In this document: piece after piece, positions 1 to 6,854 of the stretch | How the letters are laid out: each line of letters starts with the position of its first letter | How positions within the stretch are numbered: position 1 is the stretch's first letter | NCBI RefSeq assembly: GCF_965137005.1 | Contig: NZ_CBCRXM010000015.1 | Coordinates: 23,802 to 87,801, forward strand | Direction: 5' to 3' | Source: Sphingomonas_O antarctica | GTDB lineage: Bacteria; Pseudomonadota; Alphaproteobacteria; Sphingomonadales; Sphingomonadaceae | Length of the DNA: 64,000 nt | Made by a program: the position numbers and the translations under genes | Notes under the pieces: model-generated | Database searches by the model: none | What the model was told of the DNA's origin: nothing | Seen by the model: only the letters and a program-made list of their open reading frames with translations

Positions 1-161
1 GGCCATGCGTCACGAATTTCGTGCCCAATCAGTCGGCGCACGTCCTGAGTCCCGATAAGGGAATCACACGTTAATTTTCTTCGGCAACCATAATCCTGAG
101 CTGAACGTACCTTCCCTGTCCGACGTTCAACCATGAGCGCGGCCGGGTCAGGAGATTTTCA
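1..161. other. intergenic start of window
   Basis: No coding region is supported here. The end of the stretch carries the ribosome binding site AGGAG at 150-154 for the next gene. An ATG at 133 opens a different frame that does not match the protein signature and is not used. Confidence 0.5.
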
Positions 162-689
162 TTGTCAAAGTCCTTATTGGCCGCCGCCATTGTTGCGGCG
201 ACTGCGCTATCAAGTCCTGCTTCCGCATTGCAATTCAACTTTGATTTTGCTCCCCAGCAAGCGTTGTTTGGTCAGCCGGTTTCTGGAAGCGGCATTTTTA
301 CAACTTCAGATACTGCCACAACGGTCGGTGGGCGCACCGCCTACCAGATCACCGGCGTCAGTGGCTCGGTCAACGGTTCGGCAATCGTTGCACCGACTGG
401 TAGCTACGGCAATTACTTTACCGATGCGGCTGGATTTCTCGATGGGAGCGGCACGCGATTTTTCACCCAGTCCGGTATTGACGTCCGCTTCTTTCAACAG
501 AGCAACAATGCACGTTATCGAGTGAATACCTTTGGCGCGTTTGGTTCGTCCGAATATGTCACTGCCAACTCATCGCTGGTGTCCGCCGGCGTCCCCGAGC
601 CCGCCGCATGGGCTTTGATGATCTCCGGTTTTGGCTTGGCCGGCTTCGAATCGCGCCGCCGTCGCTCGACAAAATACGTCACGGCATAA
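162..689 (+). CDS. PEPxxWA-CTERM sorting domain protein
   Basis: Exported 175-aa protein of unknown role. The N-terminus (residues 1-22) is a signal peptide with a hydrophobic core ending SPASA. The C-terminus carries VPEPAAWALMISGFGLAG followed by an Arg-rich tail, the PEPxxWA tripartite sorting signal typical of sphingomonads (exosortase/archaeosortase-type recognition, membrane segment, basic end). The middle is Gly/Ser/Thr-rich and beta-like with no catalytic motif visible. The start is a TTG at 162, chosen because AGGAG lies 7 bases upstream and because the signal peptide begins there. By family analogy it should be exported and anchored or sorted at the cell surface; this is inferred. 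No exosortase gene lies in the window. Confidence 0.85.
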   Translation: MSKSLLAAAIVAATALSSPASALQFNFDFAPQQALFGQPVSGSGIFTTSDTATTVGGRTAYQITGVSGSVNGSAIVAPTGSYGNYFTDAAGFLDGSGTRFFTQSGIDVRFFQQSNNARYRVNTFGAFGSSEYVTANSSLVSAGVPEPAAWALMISGFGLAGFESRRRRSTKYVTA

Positions 690-777
690 GCGATCGATTA
701 ATGGAAACAGGTGGGGTCGCGGGAACACCGCGGCCCCTATCTGTCTGGCGCATCAAAGTCCGCCATCGGGTCTTTAG

Positions 778-2175
778 CTAGTCGGCGACGACGGCAGGAT
801 GCAGCACGACGGTCGGCAGTTGCTGGACCTGCGATAGCTGCTCCGCAAGCTGATCGCGTTCGGTGCGGGCCTTGGCAAGGACGTCGCGGATCTCGACAAA
901 GTCTTCAGCGCCGTTGGCGACGGCTTCCACCAGACGTTCAATCTTGGCGACAGCTTCGGCGTGCCGCTTTTTGAGACGATCACCCTCGCGACCGAGTTCT
1001 TTGGACCGCTTCGCAAACTCTGCGCGATATTCTTGGACATAGACTTCAATGAGCTTCTCGTTGAGCATGTAGTGCTGCAGCCCATGCAGCACCCGGGTCT
1101 CAAGGCGATCGGTGGAGATGATGCGGTTGTTGGAACAGGCGTGCTTCCCACCCTCCTTGTGACGCGAGCACCCCCAACGATTTCCGCTGTGGATGGTCCA
1201 GCTACCGCCGCAGGATCCGCAGGTGACGAGGCCGGACAGGATATGCTTGGGGCGTCGGTTCTTTTCTGGCGCGCGACTCTGAACCTTGCCGAGCATGAGC
1301 TGCACCTTATCCCAGAGTGCGTCGTCGACGATCCGCAGCTCCGGCACCTCTTCGACCAGCCATTCGTTCTCGGGGTTGGCGCGGATGAGGTGCGTGCGGG
1401 TGCGTGGGTCGAGTACCTTCCTGGTGCGGTTGAACACCAACTGGCCGCGGTAAAGCCGGTTCTGGAGGATGCCGTTTTTACGCTTGCGATCGCCATAGAT
1501 GGTGGAAGCCCGCCAGAATCGCGGTCCACTGAGCCGACCGCCCGGTGATTCTACGCCGTCCTGGTTTAGTCGTTCAGCGATCGCGCGGGGCGACTGTCCA
1601 GCAGCGAACTCCTCAAAGATGCGCCGGACGACCTTGCCCTGCTCTTCATCAACCTCGCGCAGACCCCGGATTAGTTCGCCACGATCATCGAACCGATTGG
1701 CTTTGCGATAGCCATAAGCCAATCCCGCTGCCGAGCGCTTCTGGGAAATGGTACCGCGCTGACCCCTTTTGATCTTGGCCGCCAGATCACGGCGGAACTG
1801 TGCGTCCATCAACCCGCGGAAGGTGGCGGTGATGTCGGTGACCTCGCCGTCTGAGAGCGTGAAGAGCCGGGCGCCCGCGAAAGTGATGCGTTCCCGGATC
1901 GTGAACGCGTCGCCCTGGTGCCGGGCGATGCGATCTGTCGCTTCCGCCACGACCTGATCGATCCCCCCGGCTTCGATCCGTGCCAGCATCGCACTCAATC
2001 CCGGCCGGCCGTTCTCGTCGATGCCGGCGGCACCGCTTATCGCGTAGTCGGTGAAGACCTCGACGACCGTCCATCCCTCGCGCTCGCACCGTTCACGGCA
2101 GATCGCTATCTGATCCTCGATGGATCGAGCATTCTGGAGGGCGCTTGAGAACCGCGCGTAGATGACAGTCTGCAT
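778..2175 (-). CDS. large serine recombinase
   Basis: 465-aa site-specific recombinase of the resolvase/invertase superfamily, large serine type. The N-terminal catalytic domain (about residues 1-150) has the YARFSS motif with the presumed nucleophile Ser10 and a TDRIAR motif. The recombinase domain follows at about 160-260. A zinc-ribbon (CGSCGGSW followed by further Cys/His) lies near residue 300-340, and a coiled-coil-prone helix rich in Glu/Lys/Arg closes the protein. The domain order and length fit integrases or excisionases of mobile islands. The ATG at 2175 was chosen because the protein then begins directly at the catalytic beta strand; an upstream extension of 15 residues is Arg-rich and unlike the family. 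It is the last gene of a five-gene minus-strand operon and sits 2 bases after the stop of a second, shorter recombinase gene. Confidence 0.9.
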   Translation of the reverse strand: MQTVIYARFSSALQNARSIEDQIAICRERCEREGWTVVEVFTDYAISGAAGIDENGRPGLSAMLARIEAGGIDQVVAEATDRIARHQGDAFTIRERITFAGARLFTLSDGEVTDITATFRGLMDAQFRRDLAAKIKRGQRGTISQKRSAAGLAYGYRKANRFDDRGELIRGLREVDEEQGKVVRRIFEEFAAGQSPRAIAERLNQDGVESPGGRLSGPRFWRASTIYGDRKRKNGILQNRLYRGQLVFNRTRKVLDPRTRTHLIRANPENEWLVEEVPELRIVDDALWDKVQLMLGKVQSRAPEKNRRPKHILSGLVTCGSCGGSWTIHSGNRWGCSRHKEGGKHACSNNRIISTDRLETRVLHGLQHYMLNEKLIEVYVQEYRAEFAKRSKELGREGDRLKKRHAEAVAKIERLVEAVANGAEDFVEIRDVLAKARTERDQLAEQLSQVQQLPTVVLHPAVVAD

Positions 2176-2177
2176 AT

Positions 2178-2633
2178 CTATCTCGACGCATCGCCGCGCC
2201 GCGCCGCGACGGCGGCACACGTACCGCGCTTGATCCTCGCGATCTGGTCATCTCGAAACGCAGTGTCGAATAATGCTAGGATGGCGGCGGCGATGTCGGT
2301 CCCCTCGCTCTCCGAAACACCGATCAACCGAGCGCCGGCGCGCTCGATGTGCTTTTGGATGGCGGACGCATCGCCTGGATCACGGGCAATGCGATCCATC
2401 GACTCGATCACGACATAGTCGATACCGCCCTCCTCGATGCGTCCAAGCAGGGCGCGCAACCCAAGACTTTCTTTCTGCTCGAGCTTTTTATTTCCGCTGC
2501 GCTTGTCGTCGAAGCCACCGACGACGGCCCAGCCGTTGCGTTCGCAATGTCCGCGGCATGAAGCGATCTGGTCAACGATCGTGCGCGCACTCGGCAAACC
2601 GCTCGATGCGCGGGCGTAGATGAAAGCGTTCAT
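2178..2633 (-). CDS. catalytic-domain-only serine recombinase
   Basis: 151-aa protein that matches only the N-terminal catalytic domain of serine recombinases: IYARASS with presumed Ser10, then DRIARDPGD and a C-terminal IARIKRG that in the downstream full-length enzyme marks the start of the E-helix. It stops right after this helix, with no DNA-binding helix-turn-helix and no zinc ribbon. It is clearly paralogous to the next gene (same YAR.SS, same DQIA.CR and DRIAR blocks), but divergent along its length, so it is not a recent duplication. The start ATG at 2633 follows the preceding stop by 2 bases. It may be a truncated relic or a working partner that relies on the large recombinase for DNA binding; the sequence does not decide between these. 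Confidence 0.75.
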   Translation of the reverse strand: MNAFIYARASSGLPSARTIVDQIASCRGHCERNGWAVVGGFDDKRSGNKKLEQKESLGLRALLGRIEEGGIDYVVIESMDRIARDPGDASAIQKHIERAGARLIGVSESEGTDIAAAILALFDTAFRDDQIARIKRGTCAAVAARRGDASR

Positions 2634-2635
2634 AG

Positions 2636-3022
2636 TTACTCCTGTTCCGGCCATGTCACTCGGTAAGGTTCCGACCCCATCGCCACGATCAGCGCCTGAC
2701 CTTGAAGCAGCGGATGCCCGTCCTCCGTCGCGATGATCCGCCAGCCGCGCCCGCGCCACGCTACATAATCGACGATCTCGTCGATCATATGGCCGATGCT
2801 GCCCATGAGGACGGTGTCGGGAAGCACATCGTCCAACTCGACGCGTAGCACTCCGAACCGCGTCTGGAGAAAGAGCGGTTTGATCCTGGCACAAAGCTCC
2901 AGCGAGTGGTCGACGATGTTGATATCCAGGTAGTCGCCACCCGGGCGATGAAACCGGTGATGGTGGAGCGGGTGCTTGCAAATTTGCATCGGCCGCAGAC
3001 CGGCCGGATAGTATCGTGGCAT
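2636..3022 (-). CDS. small protein of recombinase operon, unknown function
   Basis: 128-aa protein that I do not recognise. It is soluble, has no membrane segment and is rich in Ile/Val/Leu alternation suggestive of a compact alpha/beta fold. Its N-terminal part has a His-rich stretch (HPLHHHRFH). The ATG at 3022 begins 4 bases after the stop of the preceding gene; a TTG at 3061 would extend it by 13 residues and overlap that gene, so the ATG is preferred. The stop is 2 bases before the short recombinase start. The tight spacing says it is co-expressed with the two recombinases, so a role in excision or in control of the element is a reasonable guess only. Confidence 0.6.
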   Translation of the reverse strand: MPRYYPAGLRPMQICKHPLHHHRFHRPGGDYLDINIVDHSLELCARIKPLFLQTRFGVLRVELDDVLPDTVLMGSIGHMIDEIVDYVAWRGRGWRIIATEDGHPLLQGQALIVAMGSEPYRVTWPEQE

Positions 3023-3026
3023 ATTA

Positions 3027-3368
3027 CTATGGACTGCCGGCTTGCGCGGGCGATTCAACAAAATGGGGGCAGTGCGGCCAAAACTGCCCAGGCTTCATCA
3101 AAGCCATTGCGTCGTCCAGCGTAAGTGCCTCGATGGCGAGGAGCGAGGTCAACAGTGGCGACGTTGACCGGACGACCTCGCTGATCTCCGTGCGGAACAC
3201 CGTCATCAGGGCCGCCTCGCGCTCTTTCTCGATCTGGGCGGCGCCCGCACGGGCTTGGCGGCGTGCCTTTCGCACGCGGCGGCGATCCTCCTCGGTCGGT
3301 CCGTCGGAAACGGACGTCTGTTCGGGGAAGGCCGATAGGCTGGCAGAAGGTTTGACTGTTCTGAGCAT
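3027..3368 (-). CDS. small charged protein, unknown function
   Basis: 113-aa protein, not recognised. A Ser/Pro-rich N-terminus is followed by a highly basic and acidic helix (about residues 25-60, EEDRRRVRKARRQARAGAAQ) and a Leu-rich C-terminal half. This could be a helical DNA-binding or scaffold protein, but no named domain is visible. A GTG at 3371 is an alternative start. It lies in the serine-recombinase operon, 4 bases ahead of the next gene. Confidence 0.5.
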   Translation of the reverse strand: MLRTVKPSASLSAFPEQTSVSDGPTEEDRRRVRKARRQARAGAAQIEKEREAALMTVFRTEISEVVRSTSPLLTSLLAIEALTLDDAMALMKPGQFWPHCPHFVESPAQAGSP

Positions 3369-3497
3369 CACTTCGATTGCCGATGGGCAGCAGCTGCCAA
3401 TGACGGCATGCCGCCTGAACGTGCGCCGGCGCCTTGCGCTCGCATAGGTCGAGCCGCTTCCCCGAACGGCGTACCTGCTTGGCCAAGCTCGGCGACA

Positions 3498-3692
3498 TCA
3501 GTCCGCGCCGTACACCGAGCGCAGACGGGCGCGGTCGCGTGCGACGTTCGCGCGAGCAAATGCCTTCACGAATTCGACGATTGCAGGGTCGGGATCGCTT
3601 GCAGGACCGGGCAGACTCACCCCAACGAACCCCACGCCGTTCTTGGCGGTGGATGGGTCTGCTGCGCGACCTTGATCCGTTGAAACTTTCAT
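3498..3692 (-). CDS. small hypothetical protein
   Basis: 64-aa open frame heading the recombinase operon. The C-terminal half (from about residue 33) looks like an amphipathic helix with Arg/Ala periodicity (VEFVKAFARANVARDRARLR). No family is recognised. Codon use is GC3-rich like its neighbours, and the ATG at 3690-3692 has only a weak upstream purine run. About 130 bases separate it from the next gene in the same direction. It may be a small regulator of the recombinases, but that rests on position alone. Confidence 0.4.
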   Translation of the reverse strand: MKVSTDQGRAADPSTAKNGVGFVGVSLPGPASDPDPAIVEFVKAFARANVARDRARLRSVYGAD

Positions 3693-3781
3693 CCGTCAGC
3701 TTCTGACGGGATGGGTGCCATTCTAGCGATGTAAGTCCGACGCGACTGCAGGCGGGGGCTTCGACGACCGCAACGAGAGCT

Positions 3782-4180
3782 GTGAAGAAGAGACGGAAAG
3801 GGCTCTGGAGAAGTGATCCAGCTTGGGCTGGGGAAAAATTGAAGGCGCTCAAGATGATCATGATCTTCGTTCTGCTCGTCGGCTCGCTGGCGATCCTCAA
3901 GGCGCCGCTGCTGCTCGTCGATATCGCCGCGACCGTGATCGGCATGGTCATCGTTTGGCGCTGTCGCGTGCTGGGGAGTGAGCTAATCGCGCAGCGCGGC
4001 GCCACCCCGGCGTTCACCTCGTTCGACGCCCGGCCCACCCGCCGTCAGCGACGATTGATGGCGCGCTCGCTCGCCTGGTCGCTGCGACGAACCGAGATGG
4101 CGAGCCTTCTGCCGCTGGCCGATGCTCGTGCCGAGAGACTCGTGGTGGCGTGGGCCGCGCGCGCGGCCGAACAAGCGTGA
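3782..4180 (+). CDS. small membrane protein
   Basis: 132-aa protein with two adjoining hydrophobic segments at about residues 25-58 (MIMIFVLLVGSLAILKAP and LLLVDIAATVIGMVIV), followed by a strongly basic cytosolic tail with many Arg residues. Topology would place the Arg-rich tail inside. The GTG at 3782 was taken; a start at the later Met cluster near 3855 is possible. It converges on the ThiF-like gene with only 12 bases between the two stops, so it may belong to that module, but it is not in the same transcript. No family is recognised. Confidence 0.5.
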   Translation: MKKRRKGLWRSDPAWAGEKLKALKMIMIFVLLVGSLAILKAPLLLVDIAATVIGMVIVWRCRVLGSELIAQRGATPAFTSFDARPTRRQRRLMARSLAWSLRRTEMASLLPLADARAERLVVAWAARAAEQA

Positions 4181-4192
4181 GGCCGGACATCG

Positions 4193-4948
4193 TCACCCAT
4201 CGACCTTCTCGGCCGGACGGTGGTCCTCGTTGAGCATATGGTTGCCATCGACCGCGAACGTCGCGTGGTACTCGCCTTCGAGGTCGAGGTAGAACCCGCG
4301 CAAGCGCTTCCAGCGCATCACCGCGAGTGCTGCGGCGAGCGCGTTCATGTCCGAAATCTGGATGTTGCTGCGATAAATCTCCGCGCCGCTCGTCTCGATC
4401 GGGATGCGTCCACGGGCGGTCGTGTGGCCGCGCACCGAAGGCGTGCTCGTGGTGACGCGCACCATCCCCATCAACTGGTCGTCGACGAGGGTGAGCCCGA
4501 TGCCGGTGTCGATGAACGGGATGTCGCGCGACTGCAGCGCCGGGACGATCTCGGCGCGGGCCTCGACGCTGTCGACGCAGAGGAACGCGAAGTCGACCTC
4601 ATCGAGCAACTTGAAATTGTCCGCGCCGAGGTGCGCCGCGTGCGCCTCGATGCACGCGTGCATCCGTCCATAGATGCGCGCGAAGTAATCGACCTTGAAC
4701 ATGCCGGCGTTGACTTCGGCCTGCGATGCGGCGCCGGGCGCGCGAAACGCATTGTGCTGCTCCATCACATCGCCATCGATGAGGAGGATGCGCTCGACAG
4801 GCGTCTTGGCGACGAGGTCGAGGATGTACGAGCCGTTGCCGCCACAGCCGATGATGGCGATCGTGCCGCCGGCGAGACGCGCCGACACCGCGTCGATCCC
4901 GGCGCGCGGGGTCGCGGTATCGGTGTAAACGAACGGGGATGCCGACAT
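4193..4948 (-). CDS. ThiF/E1-like adenylyltransferase
   Basis: 251-aa member of the ThiF/MoeB/E1 superfamily, the enzymes that adenylate the C-terminus of ubiquitin-like proteins. The nucleotide-binding loop IIGCGGNGS lies at residues 32-40, the acidic strand end LLIDGD at 55-60, the conserved N..R pair at Asn66/Arg69, and FLCVDS at 122-127. I see no CxxC zinc pairs and no clear catalytic cysteine after the adenylation core (the stretch IDTGIG carries none), so it may adenylate without forming a thioester. It is the last gene of a minus-strand operon, 11 bases after the multiubiquitin-type protein, its likely substrate. A GAGAGG purine run precedes the ATG. Assignment to the superfamily is firm; the substrate is inferred from position. 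Confidence 0.85.
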   Translation of the reverse strand: MSASPFVYTDTATPRAGIDAVSARLAGGTIAIIGCGGNGSYILDLVAKTPVERILLIDGDVMEQHNAFRAPGAASQAEVNAGMFKVDYFARIYGRMHACIEAHAAHLGADNFKLLDEVDFAFLCVDSVEARAEIVPALQSRDIPFIDTGIGLTLVDDQLMGMVRVTTSTPSVRGHTTARGRIPIETSGAEIYRSNIQISDMNALAAALAVMRWKRLRGFYLDLEGEYHATFAVDGNHMLNEDHRPAEKVDG

Positions 4949-4959
4949 GGTTGCGCCTC

Positions 4960-5364
4960 TCAGCTCAAAACGGTGACGTTGGCGTTTATCAGCATGCCAT
5001 CGGCCACGGGAACCACGTCGCCGGGAGAGAGCGAACCGGCGGGCCGCACCGTCGCCCCGCGGCGGTAGGTGACCGTCGCCGTCGACCAGGGCCGGTCGAG
5101 ATCGGGATAGGCGAGCGCCAGGATCTGCTCGAACGTCGCGAGGCCACCGCGTAAGCCGAGCCAGCGCCCGTTGACGCAGACGAGCGTACGGCCGGCATCG
5201 AGGTTGGCGGGGCGCGCGCTGCTGCGTTCGTGCTCGCCGACCAGATAATAGGGCGCGCGATGGGCGGCGGGCGTCGCCGCGGGCGGATCGACGTCGTGCT
5301 GGAGCAGTGCGGCCGGCACCGCAGCGCCGTCGCCGAGGGTCTTGGTTGTGAGCGTCGTCATCAT
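4960..5364 (-). CDS. multiubiquitin-type beta-grasp protein
   Basis: 134-aa protein whose C-terminal part (about residues 60-133) matches the multiubiquitin family pattern: VNGRWLGL, then FEQILALAYPD, VTYRRG, LSPGDVVPVADGM and a final NANVTVLS. This is a single ubiquitin-like beta-grasp unit after a flexible Ala/Pro-rich N-terminus of about 55 residues. There is no terminal Gly-Gly. In known prokaryotic ubiquitin-like operons such proteins sit with E1-like and peptidase genes; here the E1-like gene follows directly. The ribosome site AAGGAGA stands just before the tandem ATG-ATG at 5364/5361. The substrate role for the adjacent ThiF protein is inferred. Confidence 0.8.
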   Translation of the reverse strand: MMTTLTTKTLGDGAAVPAALLQHDVDPPAATPAAHRAPYYLVGEHERSSARPANLDAGRTLVCVNGRWLGLRGGLATFEQILALAYPDLDRPWSTATVTYRRGATVRPAGSLSPGDVVPVADGMLINANVTVLS

Positions 5365-5375
5365 CAGTCTCCTTC

Positions 5376-6269
5376 TCAGTAGGGATCGAGGTCGGCGGTG
5401 GCGTGCCGCTCGGTGGCGAAGTCGTATTGCGCCTGGATCACGGCGCTGCGCAGATCCGCATAGGCCTTCGCGGGGGTAGTGAGCCCGCGCCAGTCGATGC
5501 GATCGACGATGTCGTGCCAGACGACCGCGGGGTCGTTGCGGGCAAGACCCAGATCGGCGAGCACCTCGATCAGGAGCGAAAGCGCGATCGTGGTGTCAGG
5601 CACGACATTCTTCTGCCGCATGGGGACAACCCGCAGGCGGTCGGCCAGCGGCAAGGGGAGGTTGGACGGGTCCGAGCACTGGATGAACCAGCTTACCTCG
5701 CCCAAGTCGACGCTGGTCGCGATCCTGTCTTCGCGCCACGCTCGCCCGAGCATCGGGTCGACCATCGCGACCAGTGCCATTGCCGCGTCGGCATTGTGCT
5801 CGGCACCGGCCACCGTGACGACCGGATTGGCGCACCGCGTCGCGGCCATCGCGGTGACGACCGGCGACACCCACAGGGCTTCGTTGATCCCGCCCGATGC
5901 CGATACATTCATCGCGATGACGGGATCGGACAGGTTTAGGATCACATGCGTCACGGCCGCGGCAGATGCGAGCATCCGTGCAGCGTGCGTCCGCCCGCAG
6001 CCGGCACGTCCAACCAATGCCGTCGCGGGCATCTTGAACCACGGTCGCTCCGCCGCGAGAAGGTCGTCACAGGCGTCGGCGACCGCATCGACGAAATCGC
6101 GTTGCCAGCCATGCCCGAGGTCGAACGCGATGCCGCCAGGGCCAAGGCGATCACCGCCCATCAGCGCGAACGGCTCCCCAAGCCCGAGCGGGGGTGTGGA
6201 CGCGGCCATCGAGTGGCCGACGATCATCGCCGGGGTCGCGGGCTGGAATGGAGCGGGGAGCGTGTTCAC
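5376..6269 (-). CDS. Lon-like AAA protein with degenerate ATPase site
   Basis: 297-aa single AAA domain related to the Lon-type AAA proteins. The order of blocks is right: Walker A region at 87-94, a Lon-like 'RCANPVV' strand at about 145-151, 'VDPMLG' at 170-175, 'SVDLGEVSWF' at 186-195 and the arginine-finger block LADRLRVV at 208-215. The catalytic residues are not. Walker A reads GRAGCGRT, with Arg in place of the invariant Lys; the Walker B acidic pair is replaced (VVTVAGAEH); and the sensor-1 Asn is missing (IQCSD). It probably binds nucleotide poorly or not at all. The GTG start at 6269 overlaps the preceding stop (GTGA), which argues for translational coupling. The multiubiquitin-type gene follows after 11 bases. 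Confidence 0.75.
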   Translation of the reverse strand: MNTLPAPFQPATPAMIVGHSMAASTPPLGLGEPFALMGGDRLGPGGIAFDLGHGWQRDFVDAVADACDDLLAAERPWFKMPATALVGRAGCGRTHAARMLASAAAVTHVILNLSDPVIAMNVSASGGINEALWVSPVVTAMAATRCANPVVTVAGAEHNADAAMALVAMVDPMLGRAWREDRIATSVDLGEVSWFIQCSDPSNLPLPLADRLRVVPMRQKNVVPDTTIALSLLIEVLADLGLARNDPAVVWHDIVDRIDWRGLTTPAKAYADLRSAVIQAQYDFATERHATADLDPY

Positions 6270-6541
6270 TCGCCCCTCCACATGCGCAGCGGCCTTAGGC
6301 CGCCTGCAACGCGACCCTCCTTCTTCAGCCGCGCCTCGGTCTCGAACATCTCGTCGACCAGCCGCTTCTCCAGGGCATGGTCGCCGTTCGCCGCGGCATA
6401 GGCCAAATATTCGCGGAAAAGTGGCTTCTGCCAACGTAGCCAGTCGCACATCCGGTCGCGCTCGCTGCGGCCATCGAACTGCCGCGCTTCGATCTGCTCG
6501 CCGCCGGCACGGTCGACCGCCGCCAGCGCTGGACGCTCCAT
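6266..6541 (-). CDS. small helical protein heading the ubiquitin-like operon
   Basis: 91-aa protein, not recognised, predicted mostly helical and charged (WLRWQKPLFREYLAYAAANG in the middle; ends RPLRMWRGE). It overlaps the start of the AAA gene by 4 bases. The ATG at 6541 is chosen because further upstream the opposite strand encodes a recognisable LysR remnant starting at about 6545, so the earlier part of the open frame is antisense to another gene. The junction immediately before the start may mean that the promoter or a true N-terminus was lost by rearrangement. Confidence 0.55.
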   Translation of the reverse strand: MERPALAAVDRAGGEQIEARQFDGRSERDRMCDWLRWQKPLFREYLAYAAANGDHALEKRLVDEMFETEARLKKEGRVAGGLRPLRMWRGE

Positions 6542-6544
6542 GCC

Positions 6545-6850
6545 GACGATCAGGCGATAACCGTCGAATTCAGTCCCAAGCTGATCTGCAACGACCTGTT
6601 GCTGCTGCGCGATGCGGCGGTCAGCGAGCTCGGCATCGCCAGCCTGCCCGCGTTCCTGTGCAAGCACGATCTCGCCGCTGGGCGTTTGCTCGAGGTCCTG
6701 CCCGGCTGGCAGACTCCCGAGCTCAATTTTTTTGCGCTATTCGCGGAGCCGCGCGAAATGCCCGTGCGCGTCCGCTCGCTGGTCGATTTCCTCGTCGAGA
6801 ATTTGCGTTCCAATCTCAGTTGGGAGATTCACGGACGTTGCGCCCAGCGG
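6545..6850 (+). pseudogene. LysR-family regulator, C-terminal remnant
   Basis: About 100 codons match the end of the LysR substrate-binding domain: KLICNDLLLLRDAA, then ELGIASLPAFL, GRLLEVLPGW, and the typical final block MPVRVRSLVDFLVENL. There is no start codon, no helix-turn-helix and no first half of the effector domain, so only the C-terminal third survives. The break at about 6542-6545 coincides with the start of the divergent ubiquitin-like operon. In LysR-regulated catabolic loci the regulator commonly lies next to the operon it controls, so this was plausibly the activator of the sugar operon that follows on the same strand. Confidence 0.7.
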
Positions 6851-6854
6851 AACA

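Noticed and set aside
3055..4038. 327-codon minus-strand frame covering the small proteins of the recombinase operon
   Set aside because: It overlaps two plausible small genes and a plus-strand membrane-protein gene; the translation is Arg/Ser-rich with no recognisable feature.
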